From NCBI GenBank assembly GCA_023266715.1, contig JAHFPK010000210.1:1-5260 (forward strand): a DNA stretch of 5,260 bases, in the 5' to 3' direction. The notes below the pieces were generated by a model that was not told the DNA's origin, made no database searches, and saw nothing but the letters and a program-made list of their open reading frames with translations. Origin of the DNA: Hyphomicrobiales bacterium. GTDB taxonomy: Bacteria > Pseudomonadota > Alphaproteobacteria > Rhizobiales > Aestuariivirgaceae. The first letter of the stretch is position 1; every line of letters starts with the position of its first letter. The position numbers and the translations under genes were made by a program. Shown here in pieces: positions 1 through 5,260 of this stretch.

Positions 1-1145
1 TGCGCACCGAACTGTTGCAGCATGAAATTGTTGTGGAAGGCATGGGCGGCGAAACACTTGATGTTGAAGTGTCCGCCATGAAAGGCACCAATCTCGACAA
101 GCTTCTGGATTCCATTCTGCTGCAGGCGGAAGTCCTGGATTTGAAATCCAATCCGGACCGCGAGGCATCAGGACTTGTGGTTGAAGCCCAGCTTGACAAA
201 GGCCGGGGCCCTGTGGCCACGGTTCTGGTTCAACGCGGCACCTTGCGCCTTGGCGATATTTTCGTTGCAGGTTCCGCTTGGGGCCGGGTTCGCGCCTTGA
301 TCAACGACAAGGGCGAACAGATCAAAGAAGCGGGACCTTCGGTTCCGGTTGAAGTTCTTGGCTTGAGTTCAGCACCGGAAGCCGGCGATCAGTTTGACGT
401 GGTGCCCAATGAAGCGCGCGCCCGCGAAATCACCGACTACCGGGAACGCAAGCGCCGCGACAGCCGCGGCACAACCGTTGTACGTTCATCACTCGAGCAG
501 ATGATGAGCCAGCTTTCACAGGCGGGCCGCAAGGAATTCCCGATCCTCGTCAAGGCTGACGTGCAGGGCTCCGCCGAAGCCATTGTTCAGGCGCTTGAAA
601 AAATCGGCAATGATGAAATCCGCTCGCGGGTCGTTCACTACGCGGTGGGTGGCATCAACGAAAGTGACATCGGGCTGGCGACGGCATCGGGTGCGGTAGT
701 GCTGGGCTTCAATGTCCGTGCGAGCGGCCAGGCAAGGGATGCGGCCGAACGGGCCGGTATCGAAATCCGTTATTACAACATCATCTATGATCTTGTTGAC
801 GACATCAAAGCGGCCATATCCGGCAAGCTTGCGCCGGAACTCCGCGAAACATTCCTGGGCAACGCGAAGATTCTGGAAGTCTTCAACATCACCAAGGTCG
901 GCAAGGTGGCGGGTTGCCAGGTTACCGAAGGCAATGTGCAGCGCGGTGCCAAGGTCCGCCTTATCCGCGACCACGTTGTGGTGCATGAAGGAACACTTTC
1001 GACACTCAAGCGCTTCAAGGATGAGGTGCGGGAAGTGCAGGTCGGCCAGGAATGCGGCATGGCATTTGAAGGCTACCAGGATATGCGCGTTGGCGATGTG
1101 ATCGAATGCTTCCGCGTTGAGAAGATCCAGCGCAAGCTGGATTAA
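1..1145 (+). CDS. infB: Translation initiation factor IF-2, C-terminal part (5' end outside window)
   Basis: IF-2 is the cytoplasmic GTPase that brings fMet-tRNA to the 30S subunit and promotes 50S joining. The gene enters from the left edge; the first whole codon is at position 3 and 380 residues are visible, so the N-terminal region and most of the G domain are missing. Visible parts, in fragment numbering: the end of the G domain with the G5-type motif V-S-A-M-K-G-T-N near residues 23-30; the beta-barrel domain II (about 48-135), starting at D-R-E-A-S-G-L-V-V-E-A; domain III from F179 (FPILVKADVQGSAEAI); and the fMet-tRNA-binding C2 domain (about 285-380) with G-Q-E-C-G at 348-352 and a G-D-V-I-E segment. 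The TTG at 15 is an internal Leu codon, not a start. The stop is TAA at 1143-1145, 7 nt before rbfA. Identification is secure from the conserved domain order and the neighbours. Confidence 0.98.
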   Translation, partial: RTELLQHEIVVEGMGGETLDVEVSAMKGTNLDKLLDSILLQAEVLDLKSNPDREASGLVVEAQLDKGRGPVATVLVQRGTLRLGDIFVAGSAWGRVRALINDKGEQIKEAGPSVPVEVLGLSSAPEAGDQFDVVPNEARAREITDYRERKRRDSRGTTVVRSSLEQMMSQLSQAGRKEFPILVKADVQGSAEAIVQALEKIGNDEIRSRVVHYAVGGINESDIGLATASGAVVLGFNVRASGQARDAAERAGIEIRYYNIIYDLVDDIKAAISGKLAPELRETFLGNAKILEVFNITKVGKVAGCQVTEGNVQRGAKVRLIRDHVVVHEGTLSTLKRFKDEVREVQVGQECGMAFEGYQDMRVGDVIECFRVEKIQRKLD

Positions 1146-1152
1146 CAAGCCG

Positions 1153-1548
1153 ATGCGCCCTACTCGAGGTTCTGCGGGACCATCCCAACGTCAGCTTCGC
1201 GCCGGCGAATTGATCCGGCATGCGCTGGCTGATATTTTGATGCGGGGCGATACGGGCGATCCGGAGTTGGAGAAGCTGGCCGTCAGCGTGGTTGAAGTGC
1301 AGATGTCGCCGGATTTGCGCATTGCCACGGCCTATGTGCGGGGCCTGATCAATGGGCAGGATAAGCTGGTGTTGGCTGCCTTTGAGCGGAACAAGAAATA
1401 TATTCGCGGGTTAGTCGCGCCTCGCATTGATATGAAATTTATGCCGGAAATTCGCTTCCGCATCGATACCGCGCTGGAATATGCCCAGAAAATTGACGAT
1501 CTTCTGGCTAATCCCAAGGTTGCTGGCGATTTGAAAAAAGAAGTTTGA
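1153..1548 (+). CDS. rbfA: 30S ribosome-binding factor A
   Basis: RbfA is a small KH-fold protein that binds the immature 30S subunit and helps 16S rRNA 5'-end and helix maturation; it also supports cold growth in E. coli. The 131-residue product has the family features: an N-terminal helix region (Q-R-Q-L-R-A-G-E-L-I-R-H-A-L-A-D-I-L, residues 12-29), the strand pair around V-V-E-V-Q-M-S-P-D-L-R-I-A-T-A (46-60), the segment Y-I-R-G-L-V-A-P-R-I (83-92), and P-E-I-R-F-R-I-D (98-105). ATG 1153 is chosen because it gives the alphaproteobacterial N-terminus MRPTRGSAGPSQRQLR. An in-frame TTG at 1117 lies inside infB and would add 12 unlikely residues. No clear Shine-Dalgarno precedes ATG 1153, and infB ends only 7 nt upstream, so translational coupling to infB is inferred. 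The C-terminal tail is short and charged (DLKKEV). Confidence 0.96.
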   Translation: MRPTRGSAGPSQRQLRAGELIRHALADILMRGDTGDPELEKLAVSVVEVQMSPDLRIATAYVRGLINGQDKLVLAAFERNKKYIRGLVAPRIDMKFMPEIRFRIDTALEYAQKIDDLLANPKVAGDLKKEV

Positions 1549-1589
1549 GTGAATTGGCTTCTGCATGAATCCTACCCCCCATCTCTCCA

Positions 1590-1610
1590 TGGTCGGGCTT
1601 GACCCGACCA
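1590..1610. repeat. Palindrome in the left arm of the inverted repeat pair
   Basis: TGGTCGGG (1590-1597) pairs perfectly with CCCGACCA (1603-1610) around the 5-nt loop CTTGA. The hairpin begins 42 nt after the rbfA stop. No T-run follows, so it does not look like an intrinsic terminator, although such hairpins can stabilise an upstream mRNA 3' end against exonucleases. Confidence 0.85.
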
Positions 1611-1697
1611 CCCAGTGGTTCAGCCCGGCGCTTTGTTTTGCAAAAAATTTTATGTCTGCAACGACTGGTCAAATTTGTGCCCATGATCAAGTCTGGT

Positions 1698-1718
1698 TGG
1701 TCGGGTCAAGCCCGACCA
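1698..1718. repeat. Palindrome in the right arm of the inverted repeat pair, just before truB
   Basis: TGGTCGGG (1698-1705) pairs perfectly with CCCGACCA (1711-1718) around TCAAG. This is the reverse complement of the palindrome at 1590-1610. The stem ends one base before the GGAG used as the likely truB ribosome binding site, so local folding would leave that site free. Confidence 0.85.
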
Positions 1719-1719
1719 T

Positions 1720-1723
1720 GGAG
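1720..1723 (+). promoter_or_regulatory. Likely truB Shine-Dalgarno, inside the right repeat arm
   Basis: GGAG lies 11 nt upstream of ATG 1735, and a run of six G (1728-1733) sits immediately before the start codon. Both belong to the 1698-1735 repeat arm rather than to unique sequence. The spacing of GGAG is slightly long but usable; no better site is visible. Confidence 0.5.
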
Positions 1724-1734
1724 CGTTGGGGGGT

Positions 1735-2649
1735 ATGAAAAAGCGTGGGCAACCCGTCCATGGTTGGGTGGTGTTTGACAAGCCGCCGGGCATGACGTCG
1801 ACGCAGGCCGTTGGGAAAATCAGGCGGTTGTTTGATGCGGAAAAGGCGGGGCATGGGGGGACATTGGATCCACTCGCTACCGGTTTGCTGCCTATAGCGC
1901 TTGGGGAAGCCACCAAAACCGTGCAATGGGCTATGGATGGGCGGAAAATCTATCGTTTTGAGGTAACCTGGGGCGCGGAACGCTCCACCGATGATATGGA
2001 AGGCGAGATTACGGCGAAATCCGAGTTGAAACCTGCAAAAGAAAGTATTGAATCGATACTTATCGAGTTTCAGGGCGATATTCTTCAAGCCCCACCTGCT
2101 TTTTCGGCAATCAAGATTGAAGGGGAACGGGCCTATGATCTGGCGCGGGCTGGCGAGAAGGTGGACATGGCCGAACGGTCTGTGACCATTGAAAAACTCG
2201 TTCTGGTGAATTGCCCTGATGCCGATCATGCGGTTTTTGAAGTTACCTGTGGCAAGGGCACCTATGTGCGCTCGCTGGCGCGGGACATGGGGCGGAAACT
2301 GGGATGTTTGGGCCATGTTTCCATGTTGCGACGGATTGCCGTTGGGCCTTTTACCGAGGCAGACATGATTCCGCTGGATAAACTCATAGAAATGAGCCAT
2401 AAGCCCCTCGGCAATAGTGCCGAAAACGGGGTTCTTCGCCCCCTCGAGACCGTGCTGGACGGCATCCCGGCACTGGCCTTGAAGGATGCGGAAGCCCAGC
2501 GCCTGAAGCAGGGTCAGTCAATTCTGCTCAGAGGTGCGAACGCTCCCGTAGCATGCGATACGGTTCTGGTGACCTGGGATTCAAAACCCCTTGGCATTTG
2601 CAGCATCGAACAGGGAGCGCTCAAGCCGAAGCGCCTGTTTAACCTTTAG
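1735..2649 (+). CDS. truB: tRNA pseudouridine(55) synthase TruB
   Basis: TruB converts U55 in the T-loop of tRNAs to pseudouridine in the cytoplasm and also acts as a tRNA folding chaperone. The 304-residue product has the N-terminal G-W-V-V-F-D-K-P-P-G-M-T-S motif (10-22), the catalytic motif G-H-G-G-T-L-D-P-L-A-T-G (39-50) with the nucleophile Asp45, the conserved Tyr73 in K-I-Y-R-F, and G-K-G-T-Y-V-R-S-L (173-181) with the active-site Arg179. The C-terminal part (about 235-304) is the less conserved TruB C-terminal/PUA-like region. ATG 1735 is the only ATG start in frame near the motif; a TTG at 1726 would add only three residues. The start codon touches the end of the inverted repeat arm. 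Glycine codon choice differs from pnp: GGG is used for seven of the first ten glycines here and none of the first ten in pnp, which fits lower expression. rpsO follows after 19 nt. Confidence 0.97.
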   Translation: MKKRGQPVHGWVVFDKPPGMTSTQAVGKIRRLFDAEKAGHGGTLDPLATGLLPIALGEATKTVQWAMDGRKIYRFEVTWGAERSTDDMEGEITAKSELKPAKESIESILIEFQGDILQAPPAFSAIKIEGERAYDLARAGEKVDMAERSVTIEKLVLVNCPDADHAVFEVTCGKGTYVRSLARDMGRKLGCLGHVSMLRRIAVGPFTEADMIPLDKLIEMSHKPLGNSAENGVLRPLETVLDGIPALALKDAEAQRLKQGQSILLRGANAPVACDTVLVTWDSKPLGICSIEQGALKPKRLFNL

Positions 2650-2650
2650 A

Positions 2651-2663
2651 CATCTTGGAGATG
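2651..2663 (+). promoter_or_regulatory. rpsO ribosome binding site within a small hairpin
   Basis: GGAGA (2657-2661) sits 7 nt before ATG 2669, an ideal Shine-Dalgarno placement that supports this start. The surrounding CATCT (2651-2655) can pair with AGATG (2659-2663) across the 3-nt loop TGG, partly covering the site. The Shine-Dalgarno is well supported; a regulatory role for the hairpin is inferred. Confidence 0.65.
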
Positions 2664-2668
2664 GCCGA

Positions 2669-2938
2669 ATGACGATGACAGCCGAGCGCAAAACCGCGCT
2701 CATGAAAGACTATGGAACCAAGCCCGGCGACACGGGCTCACCCCAAGTGCAGGTTGCTCTTTTGACAGAGCGCATCAATGGTCTGACCGATCATTTCAAA
2801 ACCCACAAGAAGGACAATCACTCACGCCGTGGTTTGTTGAAGATGGTGAGTTTGCGCCGTGGACTTCTCGACTTTTTGAAGTCGAAGGATGAGGGCCGTT
2901 ATCAGACCCTGATCAAGCGTCTCGAAATCCGCCGCTAA
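2669..2938 (+). CDS. rpsO: 30S ribosomal protein S15
   Basis: S15 is a primary 16S rRNA-binding protein of the 30S platform; it organises the central-domain three-way junction and contributes to an inter-subunit bridge. The 89-residue product has the usual family length. It carries the G-D-T-G-S-P-Q-V-Q motif (20-28) and the rRNA-contact residues His42, Asp49 and Ser52 within D-H-F-K-T-H-K-K-D-N-H-S-R-R-G-L (41-56), and ends in the basic K-R-L-E-I-R-R. ATG 2669 gives MTMTAERK, matching the alphaproteobacterial pattern, and has a good Shine-Dalgarno; ATG 2675 would lose two residues. The gene starts 19 nt after truB, so any promoter of its own would have to lie inside truB; I see no convincing one. 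In several bacteria S15 represses its own mRNA by binding a leader structure; see the hairpins around the start. Confidence 0.98.
   Translation: MTMTAERKTALMKDYGTKPGDTGSPQVQVALLTERINGLTDHFKTHKKDNHSRRGLLKMVSLRRGLLDFLKSKDEGRYQTLIKRLEIRR
2684..2701 (+). other. Hairpin early in the rpsO coding region
   Basis: GAGCGC (2684-2689) pairs perfectly with GCGCTC (2696-2701) around the loop AAAACC. It begins at the sixth codon of rpsO, within the area covered by an initiating ribosome. Together with the hairpin at 2651-2663 it could form part of an S15-responsive structure, but the bases also encode conserved residues (ERKTAL), so chance is a fair alternative. Confidence 0.4.
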
Positions 2939-2961
2939 TCCAGCGGCTGACGATTGTATGA

Positions 2962-2989
2962 GCGGGCGGATCACCGAATTGCCGCCCGC
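2962..2989 (+). other. Strong GC hairpin in the rpsO-pnp intergenic leader
   Basis: GCGGGCGG (2962-2969) pairs perfectly with CCGCCCGC (2982-2989), leaving a 12-nt loop. It starts 23 nt after the rpsO stop. No T-run follows, so a classical intrinsic terminator is unlikely. In E. coli the same interval holds an attenuator and an RNase III-cut stem that limits pnp expression; this hairpin may serve as a 3'-end barrier for rpsO mRNA or as a pnp leader element. The structure is visible; the role is inferred from position. Confidence 0.6.
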
Positions 2990-3002
2990 GTCCCCGCTTC
3001 AC

Positions 3003-3027
3003 AAGTCTGGCAATAGGGCCAGGTTTT
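3003..3027 (+). terminator. Possible weak attenuator hairpin upstream of pnp
   Basis: CTGGC (3007-3011) pairs with GCCAG (3018-3022) around AATAGG. The stem can extend outwards to AAGT/GTTT at 3003-3006 and 3023-3026 with two G-T wobbles. Four T (3024-3027) follow the core stem, as in a weak intrinsic terminator that could separate rpsO from pnp transcription. The T-run is short, so full termination is doubtful. Confidence 0.3.
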
Positions 3028-3086
3028 GATTGCCCAATGGGGATGCCGTCCAGGTAGGTGAACGCAAGTGGCGGCGAAGGGCAAAA

Positions 3087-3090
3087 AGGA
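3087..3090 (+). promoter_or_regulatory. pnp Shine-Dalgarno
   Basis: AGGA at 3087-3090 lies 7 nt upstream of ATG 3098 in an A-rich context. It supports the MFKI start over the in-frame GTG at 3068, which however has its own AGGTG at 3056-3060. Confidence 0.7.
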
Positions 3091-3097
3091 ATGTTAT

Positions 3098-5251
3098 ATG
3101 TTTAAGATTGATGTTGAAGAATTGGAATGGGCCGGAAAGCCCTTGCGCATTGAAACCGGCCGCATGGCGCGCCAGGCAGATGGCGCAGTAGTCGTCACCT
3201 ACGGCGAGACAACGGTTCTTGCCACTGCAGTTGCCGCGCGCGCGGAAAAGCCCGGAATTGATTTTTTCCCGCTCACGGTGAACTACCAGGAAAAGACCTA
3301 TGCCGCGGGCAAGATTCCTGGCGGCTATTTCAAGCGTGAAGGCCGGCCCACGGAAAAGGAAACTTTGGTTTCCCGCCTGATTGACCGTCCCATTCGCCCG
3401 TTGTTTCCCGCCGGTTTTCGCAATGAAACCCAGGTCATTGCAACGGTGCTTTCCTATGATCTCGAAAATGACAGCGACATTGTCTCGCTGATTGCCTCGT
3501 CCGCGGCTCTCACGCTTTCCGGCATTCCCTTCATGGGCCCGGTCGGCGGCGCCAGGGTTGGCGTGATCGACGGCGCGTTCGTGCTGAACCCGACGCAGGA
3601 GCAGATGAAGACTTCTGACCTTGATCTCGTTGTTGCAGGCACGTCAGATGCGGTGCTGATGGTTGAATCAGAAGCCAAGGAGCTTTCGGAAGAGCAAATG
3701 CTCGGCGCCGTGATGTTTGGCCATGCGGGCTTCCAGCCTGTCATTGACGCAATCATCCGTCTGGCTGAGCGTTCATCGCGCGAGCCCCGTGATTTCACGC
3801 CGGATGACAATGAGAAACTTTACAAGGCGGTCAAGAAATCCGTCGAGAAGGATCTTCGCGCGGCTTACGCCATTCCTGCCAAGGAAGCGCGCCAGGAAGC
3901 TGTGGCCCAGGCCAGGGACAAGGTTGTGGAAGCCTTGGTGGATGAGGAGAAAGAAAATTCTCCGACACTGCAGAAAGTTGCTGAAGCCTTCAAGGATCTT
4001 GAGAAGGATATTGTCCGCAACAACATTCTCGACACGGGCCTGCGTATTGATGGCCGCGACACCAAGACCGTGCGCCAGATTGTGGCCGAAGCGTCGGTGC
4101 TTCCCCGCACCCACGGGTCGGCACTGTTTACCCGCGGTGAAACCCAGGCATTGGTTGTGACCACACTCGGCACCGGTGAAGACGAGCAATATGTCGACTC
4201 GCTTGATGGCACCTACAAGTCCAAGTTCATGCTGCATTACAACTTCCCTCCCTTCTCGGTGGGTGAAGTGGGCAGGCTTGGCGGTGCAGGCCGCCGCGAA
4301 ATCGGCCATGGCAAATTGGCCTGGCGGGCGATCAATCCGGTGTTGCCACCGGCAGACCAGTTCCCCTACACCATTCGTGTTGTCTCCGAGATCACCGAAT
4401 CCAACGGCTCGTCCTCGATGGCAACCGTGTGCGGATCTTCGCTGGCCCTGATGGATGCGGGTGTTCCCTTGAAAGCGCCGGTGGCTGGCATTGCCATGGG
4501 CCTTATCAAGGAAGACGAACGCTTTGCCGTACTTTCGGATATTCTCGGCGACGAGGATCATCTGGGCGACATGGACTTCAAGGTGGCGGGCACCAGCAAT
4601 GGCGTGACGGCGCTGCAGATGGATATCAAGATCACCGGCATCACCGAAGAGATCATGAAGGTTGCGCTGTGGCAGGCGAAAGACGGCCGCATGCATATTC
4701 TGAGCAAGATGGCCGAGGCGCTCGAAAACGCCCGTCCGGGCCTTGGCGAGCATGCACCGCGCATTGAAGTGATCAAGATTCCAACCGACAAGATCCGTGA
4801 AGTGATTGGAACGGGCGGCAAGGTGATCCGTGAAATCGTGGAAAAGACCGGCGCCAAGATCGACATCCAGGATGATGGCACGGTGAAAGTTGCGTCTTCA
4901 TCGGGTGCTGCAATCACGGCTGCGATGAAGTGGATCAAGAGCATCGTGTCGGAACCGGAAGTCGGCGAAATCTATGACGGCAAGATCGTCAAGGTCGTGG
5001 ACTTCGGCGCGTTCGTTAATTTCTTCGGAGCGAAAGACGGGCTGGTTCATGTTTCCGAACTTGCGCAAAAGCGCGTGAATAAAGTGTCCGACGTGGTTAA
5101 CGAGGGCGACCTCGTGAAGGTCAAGCTTTTAGGGTTTGATAACCGCGGCAAGGTTCGCCTGTCGATGAAGCAGGTTGATCAAGTCACAGGTGAAGACCTG
5201 TCAAAGCAACAGGCGGAGGCAGCGCCAGCAGAAGAAGCTGACGCCTCGTAA
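3098..5251 (+). CDS. pnp: Polyribonucleotide nucleotidyltransferase (PNPase)
   Basis: PNPase is a homotrimeric, phosphate-dependent 3'-5' exoribonuclease in mRNA turnover and small-RNA metabolism, often part of an RNase E degradosome. The 717-residue product is complete. It has the first RNase PH domain (about 10-140) with the RNA-binding loop Y-F-K-R at 77-80 (FFRR in E. coli) and R-L-I-D-R-P-I-R-P-L-F-P (93-104); a helical linker (about 240-310); the second, catalytic RNase PH domain from L-R-I-D-G-R (315-320), with the phosphate-site serines G-S-S-S-M (437-441) and metal-binding aspartates D485 and D491 in L-G-D-E-D-H-L-G-D-M-D-F; a KH domain with G-T-G-G at 571-574; an S1 domain (about 623-692); and a short Ala/Glu-rich tail. 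ATG 3098 gives the family-typical MFKI start with AGGA upstream; GTG 3068 would add ten residues. The stop is TAA, 9 nt from the window edge. Expression is probably set in the structured leader upstream. Confidence 0.98.
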   Translation: MFKIDVEELEWAGKPLRIETGRMARQADGAVVVTYGETTVLATAVAARAEKPGIDFFPLTVNYQEKTYAAGKIPGGYFKREGRPTEKETLVSRLIDRPIRPLFPAGFRNETQVIATVLSYDLENDSDIVSLIASSAALTLSGIPFMGPVGGARVGVIDGAFVLNPTQEQMKTSDLDLVVAGTSDAVLMVESEAKELSEEQMLGAVMFGHAGFQPVIDAIIRLAERSSREPRDFTPDDNEKLYKAVKKSVEKDLRAAYAIPAKEARQEAVAQARDKVVEALVDEEKENSPTLQKVAEAFKDLEKDIVRNNILDTGLRIDGRDTKTVRQIVAEASVLPRTHGSALFTRGETQALVVTTLGTGEDEQYVDSLDGTYKSKFMLHYNFPPFSVGEVGRLGGAGRREIGHGKLAWRAINPVLPPADQFPYTIRVVSEITESNGSSSMATVCGSSLALMDAGVPLKAPVAGIAMGLIKEDERFAVLSDILGDEDHLGDMDFKVAGTSNGVTALQMDIKITGITEEIMKVALWQAKDGRMHILSKMAEALENARPGLGEHAPRIEVIKIPTDKIREVIGTGGKVIREIVEKTGAKIDIQDDGTVKVASSSGAAITAAMKWIKSIVSEPEVGEIYDGKIVKVVDFGAFVNFFGAKDGLVHVSELAQKRVNKVSDVVNEGDLVKVKLLGFDNRGKVRLSMKQVDQVTGEDLSKQQAEAAPAEEADAS

Positions 5252-5260
5252 ATTTGCATT

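Larger units (their letters stand above)
1573..1735. repeat. Inverted pair of 38-nt palindromic repeats (REPIN- or MITE-like) between rbfA and truB
   Basis: The 38 nt at 1573-1610 match the reverse complement of 1698-1735 at 36 of 38 positions; the two mismatches are at 1582/1726 and 1584/1724. A weaker match (4 of 5) continues inwards. Each arm holds a short perfect palindrome next to a CTCCATGG-type stretch and a run of six C (left) or six G (right). The 87-nt centre (1611-1697) is not repeated and includes an AT-rich stretch at about 1631-1652. Two palindromic repeats in opposite orientation over about 160 bp match the layout of a REP doublet (REPIN) or a small non-autonomous element. From memory, the core GGTCGGGCTTGACCCGACC is common between genes in alphaproteobacteria; I could not check this. 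No transposase is present and no flanking target duplication is obvious. This entry also accounts for most of the 1549-1734 gap. Confidence 0.8.

Noticed and set aside
516..1148. 210-codon open frame on the - strand opposite infB
   Set aside because: Shadow of the conserved IF-2 domains III and IV; no independent support.
1590..1610. Intrinsic terminator after rbfA
   Set aside because: The stem is strong but is followed by ACCCAG-like sequence instead of a T-run, and its inverted copy at 1698-1718 identifies it as part of a repeat pair.
1631..1662. Promoter in the AT-rich centre of the repeat pair
   Set aside because: I could not find a -35/-10 pair with acceptable spacing; the TTGCAA-like and TATG-like pieces are too close together.
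1508..1690. Short - strand frames across the rbfA-truB gap
   Set aside because: Their coding potential comes from reading through the palindromic repeat; such translated repeats are often misannotated as small hypothetical proteins.
1574..1735. CRISPR-like array
   Set aside because: Only two repeat units, in opposite orientation, with no further units or cas genes.
1683..1778. Short + strand frame from ATG 1683 overlapping the truB start in another frame
   Set aside because: No clear ribosome binding site; most of it is repeat arm and out-of-frame truB.
1687..2400. 237-codon open frame on the - strand opposite truB
   Set aside because: Shadow of truB, with no recognisable domain.
3773..4753. 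326-codon open frame on the - strand opposite pnp
   Set aside because: It lies fully inside a clear PNPase gene, its translation resembles no family I know, and it follows from the codon bias of the + strand gene.

Overview
The window is a piece of a conserved bacterial translation and RNA-metabolism cluster in the order infB (3' part), rbfA, truB, rpsO, pnp, all on the + strand. The proteins look alphaproteobacterial. RbfA begins with a SAGPSQRQLR-like segment, S15 begins MTMTAERK, PNPase is about 717 residues with an Ala/Glu-rich tail, and the genes are moderately GC-rich. I cannot place it below class level from sequence alone; a Hyphomicrobiales-like lineage is possible but unproven.

Layout: 1-1145 encodes the last 380 residues of IF-2, which enters from the left edge. 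RbfA follows after 7 nt (1153-1548). A 186-nt gap (1549-1734) separates rbfA from truB. Most of it is occupied by two near-identical 38-nt sequences in inverted orientation (1573-1610 and 1698-1735), each containing a perfect 8-bp palindrome; this resembles a REP doublet (REPIN) or small MITE. TruB is at 1735-2649, and S15 follows after 19 nt (2669-2938). A 159-nt leader with several hairpins (2939-3097) precedes PNPase (3098-5251). Only 9 nt remain after pnp.

The products act together. IF-2 loads the initiator tRNA, RbfA matures the 30S subunit, TruB makes pseudouridine 55 in tRNA, S15 is an early 30S assembly protein, and PNPase degrades RNA 3' to 5'. In E. coli the same order forms one transcription unit, with regulation concentrated around rpsO and pnp.

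The genes are ordinary and appear intact, and I find no novel protein system. The points worth a second look are non-coding. The inverted repeat pair carries the Shine-Dalgarno and start codon of truB inside its right arm. Small hairpins flank the rpsO start. The pnp leader is structured and includes mutually exclusive pairings.
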